This document shows, piece by piece, positions 14,989 through 23,467 of a DNA stretch of 64,000 nt (position 1 is its first letter; every line of letters begins with the position of its first letter). The translations under genes and the position numbers were made by a program. The stretch comes from JADMIH01 sp035274425 (GTDB lineage: Bacteria > Chloroflexota > Chloroflexia > QHBQ01 > JADMIH01). The notes beneath the pieces are model-generated. The model was not told the DNA's origin. It did not search any database and worked only from the letters and a program-made list of their open reading frames with translations. The stretch covers positions 62,001 to 126,000 of the forward strand of contig DATEOC010000079.1 in assembly GCA_035274425.1 (NCBI GenBank), in the 5' to 3' direction.

Positions 14989-15501
14989 ATGAACGTGCTT
15001 GAGGCTATTCGCCGGAAGAGGGCGGTAAGGCAATATACTGAGCAACCACTCTCTGAAGAAGTGGTGGAGACGATTCTGCGGGCGGGTAGGAGGGCGCAAT
15101 CTTCTAAGAATAGTCAGCCCTGGCATTTTATCGCCATACGCGACAAGGAGACGCTGGTCAAGCTGTCGCAGATGGGCGATTTCGCGAAGCACCTACCCTC
15201 AGCAACGCTATGCGTGGCGATTTTGACGCCTGACCCGATGCAGAGGTGGTCGGTGATGTTCGATGCAGGGCAGGCCGCGGCGTACATGCAGATCGCGGCT
15301 GTGGAGATGGGGGTAGGCTCGTGCCCGGTGACGCTACATCGCCCGGAACCTGCCAGGGCGCTCCTGGGCTTCCCGGAGGAGCTGCACCTGAACGTAGTCA
15401 TGGCATTCGGCTACCCGTCGGACCCCCATGCTTTTGACCCGGCCTCTCGCCCAGGCGGCAGGCGCGGAGTAGACGAAGTAATCCACTTCGAGCACTGGTG
15501 A
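14989..15501 (+). CDS. Nitroreductase family protein
   Basis: A 170-residue FMN-dependent reductase. The N-terminal RRKRAVRQYTEQPLSEE and the phosphate-binding segment SSKNSQPWHFIAI are typical of the family, as are GMGSCPV-like MGVGSCPVTLH and the C-terminal MAFGYPSD followed by RPGGRR. It is shorter than NfsB-type enzymes (about 215 residues) and matches the small single-domain branch, whose substrates vary. AAGGAG lies eight bases before the ATG. A long hairpin terminator follows 25 bases after the stop. Confidence 0.9.
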   Translation: MNVLEAIRRKRAVRQYTEQPLSEEVVETILRAGRRAQSSKNSQPWHFIAIRDKETLVKLSQMGDFAKHLPSATLCVAILTPDPMQRWSVMFDAGQAAAYMQIAAVEMGVGSCPVTLHRPEPARALLGFPEELHLNVVMAFGYPSDPHAFDPASRPGGRRGVDEVIHFEHW

Positions 15502-15526
15502 TCCCATCCCACCGGGAAGGGGGCTT

Positions 15527-15575
15527 CTTTCTTCATCAAAATCAGCGCCTGCGGCGCTGATTTTGATGAAGAAAG
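15527..15575. terminator. Perfect 23-bp hairpin between convergent genes
   Basis: Bases 15527-15549 pair without mismatch with 15553-15575 around a TGC loop. It serves the nitroreductase on one side and apt on the other. Confidence 0.75.
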
Positions 15576-15592
15576 TTTAGATGGGAGTGGTG

Positions 15593-16108
15593 TTAGTAGC
15601 GGATGAGGGTGACTATGTTGTAGCCTGGGAGGTCCTGGCGGGCGCCAAGCTCCGTTAGCTCTATCAGAAAGGCGATGGCGACGATCTTGCCGTCTAGCTG
15701 CTCTATGAGGTCTATGGTGGCGCGGGTGGTGCCGCCTGTGGCAAGGAGGTCGTCTACGATTACCACGCGCTCGCCCACCGTGATAGCGTCGCGGTGCATC
15801 TCGACCGTATTGCTGCCATATTCCAGGTCGTACTCGGCTACGACCGTGTCTGCCGGGAGCTTGCCCAGCTTGCGGACCGGCACGAAGCCCGCACGCAGGT
15901 TATAGGCGATGGGCGCACCGAATATGAACCCCCGGCTCTCGATCCCCACCACCTTGTCTACATCGAGGTCTCGAAGCTTGTCGCACAACCCGTCTATGGA
16001 TGAGTGGAAGGCCTCTCCATCCTTGAGCATAGTCGTGATGTCGCGGAAGAGTATACCGGGCACAGGAAAGTCAGGGATGTCTCTTATTAGCGTGGTCAGG
16101 TTGTCCAT
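15593..16108 (-). CDS. apt: Adenine phosphoribosyltransferase
   Basis: Salvages adenine to AMP using PRPP. The 171 residues match the family length. Landmarks: IPDFPVPGILFRDIT (11-25), GIESRGFIFG (55-64), RKLGKLP (79-85) and the PRPP loop VVIVDDLLATGGT (115-127). A GAGAGG ribosome site precedes the ATG. It is monocistronic as far as can be seen, between a hairpin terminator and a region of GTAGCGA heptamers. Confidence 0.96.
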   Translation of the reverse strand: MDNLTTLIRDIPDFPVPGILFRDITTMLKDGEAFHSSIDGLCDKLRDLDVDKVVGIESRGFIFGAPIAYNLRAGFVPVRKLGKLPADTVVAEYDLEYGSNTVEMHRDAITVGERVVIVDDLLATGGTTRATIDLIEQLDGKIVAIAFLIELTELGARQDLPGYNIVTLIRY

Positions 16109-16126
16109 ATAGCCTCTCTATAATTG

Positions 16127-16212
16127 TGAGTAGCGAGTAGCGAGTGGGGAGTAGCGAATAGCCGGTTATGCCCACGAACCCAATGCGCATCAAGTATACC
16201 GTATGGCCCTGG
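16127..16212. repeat. Facing heptamer arrays GTAGCGA
   Basis: GAGTAGCGAGTAGCGAG units at 16127-16160 and the reverse TACTCGC units near 16213-16228 lie either side of 45 bases of unique sequence upstream of apt. Confidence 0.7.
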
Positions 16213-16255
16213 TTACTTGCTACTCGCTAATGGGATTATTAAAGATAGATAATGC

Positions 16256-16327
16256 AGGGGCGCGGCATGCTGCGCCCTGGCGCTGGCAGATATTGTACCC
16301 ACCCAGGGCGCAGCATGCCACGCCCCT
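16256..16327. repeat. GTAGGGGC-family palindrome
   Basis: Arms of 25 bases (16256-16280 and 16303-16327) pair with one mismatch around a 22-base loop; ends AGGGGCG and CGCCCCT. Related palindromes are at 20376-20404, 49055-49082 and 53231-53265. It could terminate the propeller gene that ends at 16336. Confidence 0.75.
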
Positions 16328-16335
16328 ACAAATCC

Positions 16336-18429
16336 CTACTTCGGGTATTTATCTTTGTACCTGAACGTGCCTAGCTGCGATAGCAGCACCTCATACTGAG
16401 TGCCAGCGTTCTCAGGGTGAAGCTCGAAGACGGCGCGCTCGAAGTATTGCACGGTGTATGGCTTGCCATCCAGGTCCGATACCTCGGTGAAGGCGTTGCT
16501 GATGGGATAGCCCTGCTGAGGTAAGCCCCCATGAGCAAGCCAGTATTGCAGGAACTTGCCGCAGGCTACCTTGCCGGTCTCCTTGAAGTCGCGGCACGTC
16601 CAGTTGTCTACCCTACCTGCCGGACGCGCAGGGAGCTTGACAGCTGGACCATAATCGACCGGGGACGCGTCCCGCACCGTCTCGCCCGCCCTCACCGTCA
16701 CAGGGATGAGTGCGTGGTCGTTACAGTTCGCGCCAGGCTCGCCTCTGATACAGGGAACGCCCTTCGTGTACGCCATCCCAGGCAGGCCACCGTCGCCCTC
16801 AAGGTAGGCCGCGATGTAATAAGTGCCGGGCACGACACCTTCCAAAGTGAACTCAACCTGGTTAATCCACGTCTTCACCCCGAAGGGCTTACCGGTGCCG
16901 CTAACGGGTATAGCGTATATGCTCAGCGGCGGTATCCCCTCGCTTGGGAAGTTGAGCGTGCCCGTGATCGTGCCCCACGTCAGGTCGTTGCCCGGCGCTT
17001 TTGAGAGATTGAGGTACTTCTGTCTTAGCTGGAAGGTGCCTAGCTGCGATAAGAGCACGTCGTACGGTGCCTTATTCTCCGGGTGCTTCTCGAAGACGGC
17101 ACGCTCGAAGTACTGCACCGTGTACTCCTTGCCGTCCAGATCGGACACTTCCTTTATCTCGCCGGAGATGGGGTAGCCCTGCTGCGGCAAGCCTCCATTC
17201 TTGCGCCAGTAGTCGAGGAAGCGATCGCTCACCATCTTGCCCGTTTCGGGGAAGAGGCGGCTGCCTGGGGCGGGCTTAGGGACGGGCGACCCCGTAGGCT
17301 CGATAGGGATGCCGCTTATCGTCGCGCCCATGATGTCGTCGCGGCCGCCCTGGAATGACGGATTGCCCACCCACAAGACCTGGCTACCGCTAATAGCCGG
17401 GGAGGAGCGGCGGCTATCGTTACCTGTCGCGATTGGGACCTTCTGCTTTGTGCCGAGGTCATAGCCATAGATTTCGGGCGGGGCAAAAGGCTCCTCGACG
17501 TCGATCTGCTCCCAGACGACTATCTTGCCCGATATGCCAATCTCAAATGCCGAGGGCGCTGTGGTCACGAGCGATTTCTGTTTCGTGGTGAGATCATATA
17601 CATATATGTCATGCTTAGGTCCGCCCGGGTACTCGACCCACACGACTAGGCTGCCCGAAATAGATGGATTGCTCTTGCCCCCGGCGGACGTGGATATGGC
17701 AAATTCCTTCCCGGTTGCGATATCATAGCCGTATATATCGGCTGCATTTGAGGTAACGGGGTCTGGCGCTCTGCGCCTGTCGAGCCACACGACTACGCTG
17801 CCATTCGTAGCGGGGCCGCTCTGCTCACTGGTTGCGGTTGAGACCGGCGACTCCTTGCCCGTAGAAAGGTTGTACATGTAGATGTCGGCGGCTGCATAAT
17901 CTTCCGGCTTCGTGGCGCGCCGGTAGTCGGTCCAGACCACTACGTTGCCGTAAACAGCCGCTTCCCGCTGCGCGTTGGGGGCCGTAGATATGGGGAATTC
18001 GCTGTTGTCCGACAGGCTCGCCCCGTATACGTCAACATTCTGCGTCACCGAGAAGCTGTCAGGGTCGACCATCTTCCTGCCATCCGCCCACACGACAGTC
18101 GCCCCATCGGTACGCCTGTCGGAGCGGTAAGCGAACTGCGGCACGGAGCTTGAGACCACGTATGATTGGCGCGTCTGCATATCCATCATGCGAAGGCTGC
18201 ACAGCCCTCCGGGCGTGAGGCATTCGGTGTATGCCAGGGTATTGCCAGCTAAGCTGGGCAAGTCCTGGCTCCCCTCCCCACCCGCCACCACCGAGGGTGT
18301 CGATACCTTCGGCCTGGCGGCTTGCTCGATGGGCTTCGCCAGGGTGAGCGTGGGCAGGCAGCCTATGAGGAGGATCAATATCAACCCTTTACGGGCTAGC
18401 CGAGATTGCCAATATGACCTGCTGTTCAT
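16336..18429 (-). CDS. Secreted beta-propeller protein with two C-terminal FERAVFE modules
   Basis: A 697-residue exported protein. Signal peptide 1-31 (ILILLIGCLPTLTLA). Residues 45-375 repeat a TolB/PD40-like blade: GNVVVWTDYRRA, GSVVVWLDRRRA, GSLVVWVEY, each followed by IYxYDLxTGKE. Then comes a module with FLDYWRKNGGLPQQGYPISG, VSDLDGKEYTVQYFERAVFE and YDVLLSQLGTF (about 395-478), an Ig-like insert, and a second copy at 615-697 with FLQYWLAHGGLPQQGYPIS. I know this module only as a recurrent domain of secreted Chloroflexota-type proteins; its function is unknown. AAGGAGG eight bases before the ATG fixes the start. Confidence 0.82.
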   Translation of the reverse strand: MNSRSYWQSRLARKGLILILLIGCLPTLTLAKPIEQAARPKVSTPSVVAGGEGSQDLPSLAGNTLAYTECLTPGGLCSLRMMDMQTRQSYVVSSSVPQFAYRSDRRTDGATVVWADGRKMVDPDSFSVTQNVDVYGASLSDNSEFPISTAPNAQREAAVYGNVVVWTDYRRATKPEDYAAADIYMYNLSTGKESPVSTATSEQSGPATNGSVVVWLDRRRAPDPVTSNAADIYGYDIATGKEFAISTSAGGKSNPSISGSLVVWVEYPGGPKHDIYVYDLTTKQKSLVTTAPSAFEIGISGKIVVWEQIDVEEPFAPPEIYGYDLGTKQKVPIATGNDSRRSSPAISGSQVLWVGNPSFQGGRDDIMGATISGIPIEPTGSPVPKPAPGSRLFPETGKMVSDRFLDYWRKNGGLPQQGYPISGEIKEVSDLDGKEYTVQYFERAVFEKHPENKAPYDVLLSQLGTFQLRQKYLNLSKAPGNDLTWGTITGTLNFPSEGIPPLSIYAIPVSGTGKPFGVKTWINQVEFTLEGVVPGTYYIAAYLEGDGGLPGMAYTKGVPCIRGEPGANCNDHALIPVTVRAGETVRDASPVDYGPAVKLPARPAGRVDNWTCRDFKETGKVACGKFLQYWLAHGGLPQQGYPISNAFTEVSDLDGKPYTVQYFERAVFELHPENAGTQYEVLLSQLGTFRYKDKYPK

Positions 18430-18442
18430 ACAAACGCCCTCC

Positions 18443-19018
18443 TTATCGTCCTGGCTGCTCTAATCGTGCCTTCAGCCGGTCATACGTCCGCTCAAGCAGC
18501 TCTGGCAGCACCTTTGTCGCGCCCACTACCGACATGAAGCTCGTGTCGCCCGCCCATCTGGGCACAATGTGCATGTGCAGGTGGTCCGCCACCCCCGCCC
18601 CAGCCACCCTCCCCAGGTTCATCCCTATATTGAACCCCTCCGGGTGGTACTCCTCGCCTATCGCGGTGACCATCCTCTGCACCAGCGCCAGCATATCACC
18701 TACCGTTTCATGCGGCAACCCCGGCAAATCCGCAGTATGGGTGTATGGCACCACCATCAGGTGGGCCGAGTTGTAGGGGTACAGGTTCATGATAACGAAG
18801 TTATGCTTCGCTCGTAGCAGGATGAGGCTGGCCCTGTCTTGCGACTCCGGCAACCGCACCCTGTCGCAGAAAACGCAGCCCGTGCTTTCCGGCGCCTTTT
18901 CCTCCCCTTGCATTGCCTCAGAAGAACCATCATCTCCTACATCCTCGCCATCATAGGCAGTATCACTTCCGCTCCCGCTGATGTACTCCATTCGCCACGG
19001 CGTCCATAGGTATTGCAT
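18443..19018 (-). CDS. HIT family nucleotide hydrolase/phosphorylase (AP4A type)
   Basis: A 191-residue member of the HIT superfamily. It has the N-terminal MQYLWTPWRMEYI of the AP4A-phosphorylase branch, a zinc CVFC pair (C48, C51), GFNIGMNLGRVAGAGVADHL and the catalytic triad HLHMH (146-150) followed by IVPRWAGDTSFM. It probably splits diadenosine polyphosphates or related nucleotides. Longer starts exist at 19030 and 19036, but GGAG six bases before 19018 and the conserved N-terminus favour 19018. An acidic insert, AYDGEDVGDDGSSEAMQGEE, separates the N-terminus from the zinc site. Confidence 0.92.
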   Translation of the reverse strand: MQYLWTPWRMEYISGSGSDTAYDGEDVGDDGSSEAMQGEEKAPESTGCVFCDRVRLPESQDRASLILLRAKHNFVIMNLYPYNSAHLMVVPYTHTADLPGLPHETVGDMLALVQRMVTAIGEEYHPEGFNIGMNLGRVAGAGVADHLHMHIVPRWAGDTSFMSVVGATKVLPELLERTYDRLKARLEQPGR

Positions 19019-19073
19019 GCGGGTCTCCATGTACAATTACCAACTGTATCGTTACCAACACAAGCATAAAGAG

Positions 19074-19154
19074 TGTCATTCCGAACGCAGTGAGGAATCT
19101 CCGAGCTTGCCAGGCGTATAGATTTCTAGATTCCTCACTCCGTTCGGAATGACA
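19074..19154. mobile_element. 81-bp palindromic miniature element, copy B
   Basis: Same length, ends and core as copy A (5706-5786), differing mainly in the 13 central bases after GCCAGG. Lies between the HIT and rhomboid genes. Confidence 0.8.
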
Positions 19155-19265
19155 GGGAAAGAGGTGCTTCAGCACACCAGGCTTCTATCTCCTCACCTTT
19201 CTCCTGAACAGTCTCTATAGTATCTCTGTGAGTCCTCTGTGACCTTTGCGTCTTTGTGTTTAGAA

Positions 19266-20198
19266 TCATAAGCGCGGTAGATAGATACCTTTGCGAGCAA
19301 GGAGCAATACCACAAAGAAGGCGAATATCACATCCAGCGCGATAAGCGCGGTTGCTACCCACACCAGCACGCTTCGGTTCGTGTTCTCGATGTCACGTAT
19401 ATTAGGCAGTCTCCACGCACCCAGGGCATAACGCGGGCAGAGCACGTACCCAAGCGCGGCTCCCGTTACCAGACCGCCAATGTGCGCCGAATTGTCTATC
19501 GGGAAGATGCCGGAGAAACCCAGCCCCACATTCAGCACTATCACGACGATGATGTTCCAAAACTGCGCCTGTCCCATCCTCCCGAAGAGCCTGCGGTGCA
19601 ACCCGAAATAGACGCCGAGCGCGCCTATCAGACCGAAGATGGCCCCGGACGCGCCCACTCCAGGGTAGGGCGAGAAGGCAAGGCTGGCAACGCTTCCCCC
19701 AAGCCCCGATACGAAATATATTACCGCGAAACGCCAGCGCCCAGCGAACGCTTCGAGGTCCATACCTATCATGTAGAGGGCGTATCCGTTGAAGAAGAGG
19801 TGTACAGGTGTCTGCGCATGCAGGAACGTGGCTGAAATAAGGCGATACCACTCCCCGGCATAGATATGGGGGTTGCTCTTAGCCCCCCAATTGAAGACCG
19901 TTTCATAGGTCTGTTCTGAGAGGAACATCGGCACGTATATCGCCACCAACGTAATCAAAATCGCCTGCGTCAGAAAGGGCTTCTCCAGGGGTATGCGCAG
20001 CCAGACGCGGCTGGGGTACGCCCTCTCCACACCATATTCAGGAGGTGAGAAGGAGGCCGGGTCAACGGGCGGCGGATAGGGTGGGTAGACGGGGATAGGG
20101 GAGTAAGACGAAGGAGGATACCCTGGGGTCCTGCCAGTGCGCGAATCGGCATCGCCAGCCGGTGAAGGCTCCGGCGACGAGGGCGAGGGGGTGTACAT
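19266..20198 (-). CDS. Rhomboid family intramembrane serine protease
   Basis: A 310-residue polytopic protease that cuts within or next to membrane helices. A cytoplasmic Pro/Tyr-rich head (1-60: PPSSYSPIPVYPPYPPPVDP) precedes six or more helices. Catalytic residues are intact: N137 in HLFFNGYAL, S184 in GVGASGAIFG and H239 in NSAHIGGLVTG. The substrate is unknown; the proline-rich head could dock partners. A TATAAT sits five bases upstream of the ATG with no ribosome site, the leaderless layout. Confidence 0.94.
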   Translation of the reverse strand: MYTPSPSSPEPSPAGDADSRTGRTPGYPPSSYSPIPVYPPYPPPVDPASFSPPEYGVERAYPSRVWLRIPLEKPFLTQAILITLVAIYVPMFLSEQTYETVFNWGAKSNPHIYAGEWYRLISATFLHAQTPVHLFFNGYALYMIGMDLEAFAGRWRFAVIYFVSGLGGSVASLAFSPYPGVGASGAIFGLIGALGVYFGLHRRLFGRMGQAQFWNIIVVIVLNVGLGFSGIFPIDNSAHIGGLVTGAALGYVLCPRYALGAWRLPNIRDIENTNRSVLVWVATALIALDVIFAFFVVLLLARKGIYLPRL

Positions 20199-20203
20199 AA
20201 TGC

Positions 20204-20209
20204 ATTATA
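20204..20209 (-). promoter_or_regulatory. -10 element (TATAAT) of the rhomboid gene, leaderless geometry
   Basis: On the minus strand TATAAT is followed by five bases and the ATG, so the transcript should begin at or next to the start codon. Confidence 0.55.
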
Positions 20210-20271
20210 GCGTAGCCCGCACCCACTGACCAGATACGCACCGTAGGGGCAGTGCTCCACCAAACTTTTCT

Positions 20272-20322
20272 TTCTTTCCTTCTAATTTTGGTCCCTTCGG
20301 GACCAAAATTAGAAGGAAAGAA
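20272..20322. terminator. Long hairpin (24-bp stem, TTC loop)
   Basis: Bases 20272-20295 pair with 20299-20322 without mismatch; T-rich and A-rich ends. It lies between the rhomboid promoter and the 3' end of the debranching-enzyme gene, so it most likely ends the latter's transcript. Confidence 0.7.
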
Positions 20323-20375
20323 GATTCTACTCTCTCATAAGAGATTGTAGACGCATCAAGGACATAACTTGACAC

Positions 20376-20404
20376 GTAGGGGCGTGACGTTGGCACACCC
20401 CTAC
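20376..20404. repeat. GTAGGGGC-family palindrome overlapping a stop codon
   Basis: GTAGGGGCGTG pairs with CACACCCCTAC (one mismatch) around a short loop. The right arm contains the TAG stop (20401-20403, minus strand) of the glycogen debranching enzyme gene. Confidence 0.75.
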
Positions 20405-22458
20405 AGCTTATTCGGACCCCATACGTGCCGCAGCACTTCAGCGACACTCCACGCCTGCGAGATACAGCCCTTTGGCGTATGGGGAGCATCACCATCGAAT
20501 ATCTCACTGATGCTTCCCAGGCCCGCATCTGCCAAGTGCTCGCGCCAGACTGGAAGCAGCTCTTCCAGTTCTTTGTGGGCGGCATCAGAGCCTTCGACAG
20601 CGCGCACCGCGTCGAAGTAGGGGCCGAGGAGCCATGCCCATACGGTGCCATTGTGGTACGCGGCATCACGCTCGCGTAACGTACCTGTATATATGCCTTT
20701 GTACTCGGGGTCATGCGGAGCGAGGGTGCGCAAGCCATAGGGTGTCAGCAGATGCTCCCTCACAGCCGCCAGTACGCGCCTAGCCTGGTCAACGCTCAAG
20801 AGGTCGCTATGCAAGGAGACGGCGAATATCTGGTTGGGGCGGAGGGAGGTATCGGGGCCATTCGGGCCGTCTATCACGTCAAAGAGGTAATCGCCCGCGT
20901 CGTACCAGAAACGCTTGCGGAATGAGCCGTGTACCTGCTCGGCGAGCGCCTGGAAGTCAGGAGGCTCTTCCCGCCCCGCCACCACCGTTCGCCCCAAAGA
21001 GCGCCTGAGTTTATCCATAACCCGTAGCGCGTTGTACCAGAGGGCATTTATCTCCACAGGCTTGCCAATCCGGGGCGTAACCACCCACCCATCCACCTTC
21101 GCGTCCATCCAGGTGAGCTGTACCCCCTCCTCCCCCGCCACCAGCAACCCATCCGAGGGGTCCACACGAATGCCATGCCGCGTGCCCCTGACGTGCCACG
21201 CCACCATGTCGGCCAGCAGGGGGTAAAGGTCGCGTGCGGTCTTCATGTTGCCTGTGCCGGTAGCGAGCGCATCCACCGCCTGGAACATCCAGAGGGTAGC
21301 ATCGGCGGTGTTGTATTGCGGCGCGGAGCCGGAGTCGGGGAAGTTGTTGGGGATAAGCCCCTCACGCGAGAAGAGGCCAAAAGTGCGTAGCACCTGGTTG
21401 GCCTGGCGCGGCCTGCCGAGCGGGAGGGCCAATCCAGGGAGCGAGATCATCGTGTCGCGCCCCCAGTCGGTGAACCAGTGGTAGCCAGCGATAACGGTAG
21501 GCACCTCCGTCGTCTCACCGTGACTTTCGACCTTCCGAGTCACCATAAAAGTATCGGCGGCGAGGGCCAGCTGCGCGGCGAGCGCATTGGCTGGAGCGGA
21601 CGGTGACGATGCTTCCCCCTCCCAATCCGCACGCTTGAAGCCCGCCGCCTTGAGCACCTTTTGCTGGCGGGAGCGCTCTCGCTCAAATGCACCCTCGAAG
21701 AGGGGACCGGTGGCATCCGGCGGCTCGGTACTCGCCACGAGGGTGATGCTCTCCCCCGGCTGTAGCACGACGCGTATGACGCCTGGGAGATAGAGGTCTT
21801 CTTTCCCCTCAAAGCCGCGCTCAACTTCGCGCCTGTAGACGAAATTCCAATACCACACACCCGTATGGGTGAACTCAGCGGTGGGCGTGGTAGTCAGCCA
21901 GAAGGGTTTGGCCTCCTTATGGGCTGTTACCTTGCAGCCCCCCTCTATAGGCTCTACCCCGAAGTCCCAATCGAACGCGCCCCTCGTGACGCCATGATAG
22001 TCGCGGTAGTTGCACATCGGGTGCAATACCAGGCAGCACTCAGCCTCCCCCTCTATGTAAGAGTAGCGGACGTAGCTGGTGTTATGCCCGTACTCCATCC
22101 AGATTGTCTTATGCAGTATCGTGTCGCCCATGCGCAGGACAGTGACAGGTATGCCGCAATCCAGGCGGAACTCCTCGATATGCACGAACCCGGCAGGGTG
22201 TATCTTGCCATCGGGGTACTCGTTGGCTCCCAGGTAGTAAGTGCGCTCATCTATCTCCGCTTCCTCGTTGATGCTGGCGAGGAGGAGGGTGCGCTCTACT
22301 GGGGGTTTGAGGGCAGCTATGAGGAGGCCGTGGTAGCGGCGGGTGTTGATCCCCGACACCGTGCCCGACGCGAACCCGCCAATGCCGTTACCCACCAGCC
22401 ACTCTTTATCGAGCGCCTGGTCGAGGTCCACGCAGATGTCACGGGGGATTGTTATCAT
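20401..22458 (-). CDS. Glycogen debranching enzyme (amylo-alpha-1,6-glucosidase family)
   Basis: A 685-residue glycoside hydrolase that removes alpha-1,6 branch stubs of glycogen. The N-terminal beta domain opens with EWLVGNGIGGFASGTVSG and NTRRYHGLL (19-45), the hallmark of the GDE_N type. The (alpha/alpha)6 catalytic domain carries GYHWFTDWGRDTMISLPGL (about 323-341) and the C-terminal AYHNGTVWAWLLGPY and GCISQAWSVAEVLR. It is probably cytoplasmic. No other glycogen gene is in the window. Its last codon lies in a GTAGGGGC palindrome, and upstream it is preceded by facing GCAGTAG heptamers. Confidence 0.94.
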   Translation of the reverse strand: MITIPRDICVDLDQALDKEWLVGNGIGGFASGTVSGINTRRYHGLLIAALKPPVERTLLLASINEEAEIDERTYYLGANEYPDGKIHPAGFVHIEEFRLDCGIPVTVLRMGDTILHKTIWMEYGHNTSYVRYSYIEGEAECCLVLHPMCNYRDYHGVTRGAFDWDFGVEPIEGGCKVTAHKEAKPFWLTTTPTAEFTHTGVWYWNFVYRREVERGFEGKEDLYLPGVIRVVLQPGESITLVASTEPPDATGPLFEGAFERERSRQQKVLKAAGFKRADWEGEASSPSAPANALAAQLALAADTFMVTRKVESHGETTEVPTVIAGYHWFTDWGRDTMISLPGLALPLGRPRQANQVLRTFGLFSREGLIPNNFPDSGSAPQYNTADATLWMFQAVDALATGTGNMKTARDLYPLLADMVAWHVRGTRHGIRVDPSDGLLVAGEEGVQLTWMDAKVDGWVVTPRIGKPVEINALWYNALRVMDKLRRSLGRTVVAGREEPPDFQALAEQVHGSFRKRFWYDAGDYLFDVIDGPNGPDTSLRPNQIFAVSLHSDLLSVDQARRVLAAVREHLLTPYGLRTLAPHDPEYKGIYTGTLRERDAAYHNGTVWAWLLGPYFDAVRAVEGSDAAHKELEELLPVWREHLADAGLGSISEIFDGDAPHTPKGCISQAWSVAEVLRHVWGPNKL

Positions 22459-22463
22459 GTTTG

Positions 22464-22650
<187 letters not shown>

Positions 22651-22651
<1 letters not shown>

Positions 22652-23391
22652 TACGGATACAGCTTCTCCAACACGTCCGGCAGCTCGCCTATGCGCGTAA
22701 TGGTGGCGTCGGGGGTGATGGTGTAATCGTCCAGGCCATCGGGGCGGCCCTCTACGCGCTTCCAAATGCCTTTCATCCCCATGGCCTGTGCCCCCTTGAC
22801 GTCGTAGCGCAGAAAGTCACCGACGAAGGCAATTTCCTCCGGTGGGAGGCCCATGCAGTCGAGCGCGGCCTGGAATATCTGGGGGGCGGGCTTCTCCCAG
22901 CCCAATTCACACGAATAGATGCGGCAATCGAGGTATTCTTTGATGCCGAACTTGTCGAGGTCGGGGTCGTGGGCGGCAGCGGGCCACGCGGTGTTGGAGA
23001 CCAGGCCGAGCTTCAGCCCCATCTCGCGCAACTGCCGGAGCGTGGGGATCACATCCGGCTTCACGTAAGTCAGCTCGGAAACGCCGTTGAACCAGACGGG
23101 GAGGTACTGGTCGGAGCTCACCTCGCTGATCCCATGCTCCTCAAAGACTGCGTCGAGTAGCTCCACCATCGACTCGCCCTTCATATCCTCCTGGGAGCGC
23201 CGCCAGCGGTCGTCCACGCGCCTGTTCAGCATCTCCAGGAACTCATCCAGGGGAGGCAACCGGTGCGCATGGCCCTGCGCCTCGATGAAGCCATAAACAG
23301 CCCGGTTCAGCTCGGCGGTTGTGGCAGTCCAGTCTTCGTGCGTGTACTCCTGTAACGTGCTTCCAAGATCGAAAAGCACTCCTCTAAGCAT
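22651..23391 (-). CDS. HAD superfamily hydrolase lacking the second motif-I aspartate
   Basis: A 246-residue HAD subfamily IA protein. Motif I is LFDLGSTL: the nucleophile D8 is present but the usual acid/base Asp two residues on is Gly. Motif II is LVSNT, motif III the Lys in GWEKPAPQIF and motif IV VGDFLRYDVKGA. An alpha-helical cap occupies about residues 15-95. The DxG form is seen in a sizeable subgroup; such proteins may be slow phosphatases or act on other bonds. AGGAG lies ten bases before the ATG. Substrate unknown. Confidence 0.9.
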
Positions 23392-23467
23392 TTAAGTAAT
23401 TACTCCTTCCAGATAGTAACCGTTAGACCTTGATATGTTACTCCAAAGTCCAAATGTCGGCTACCAA

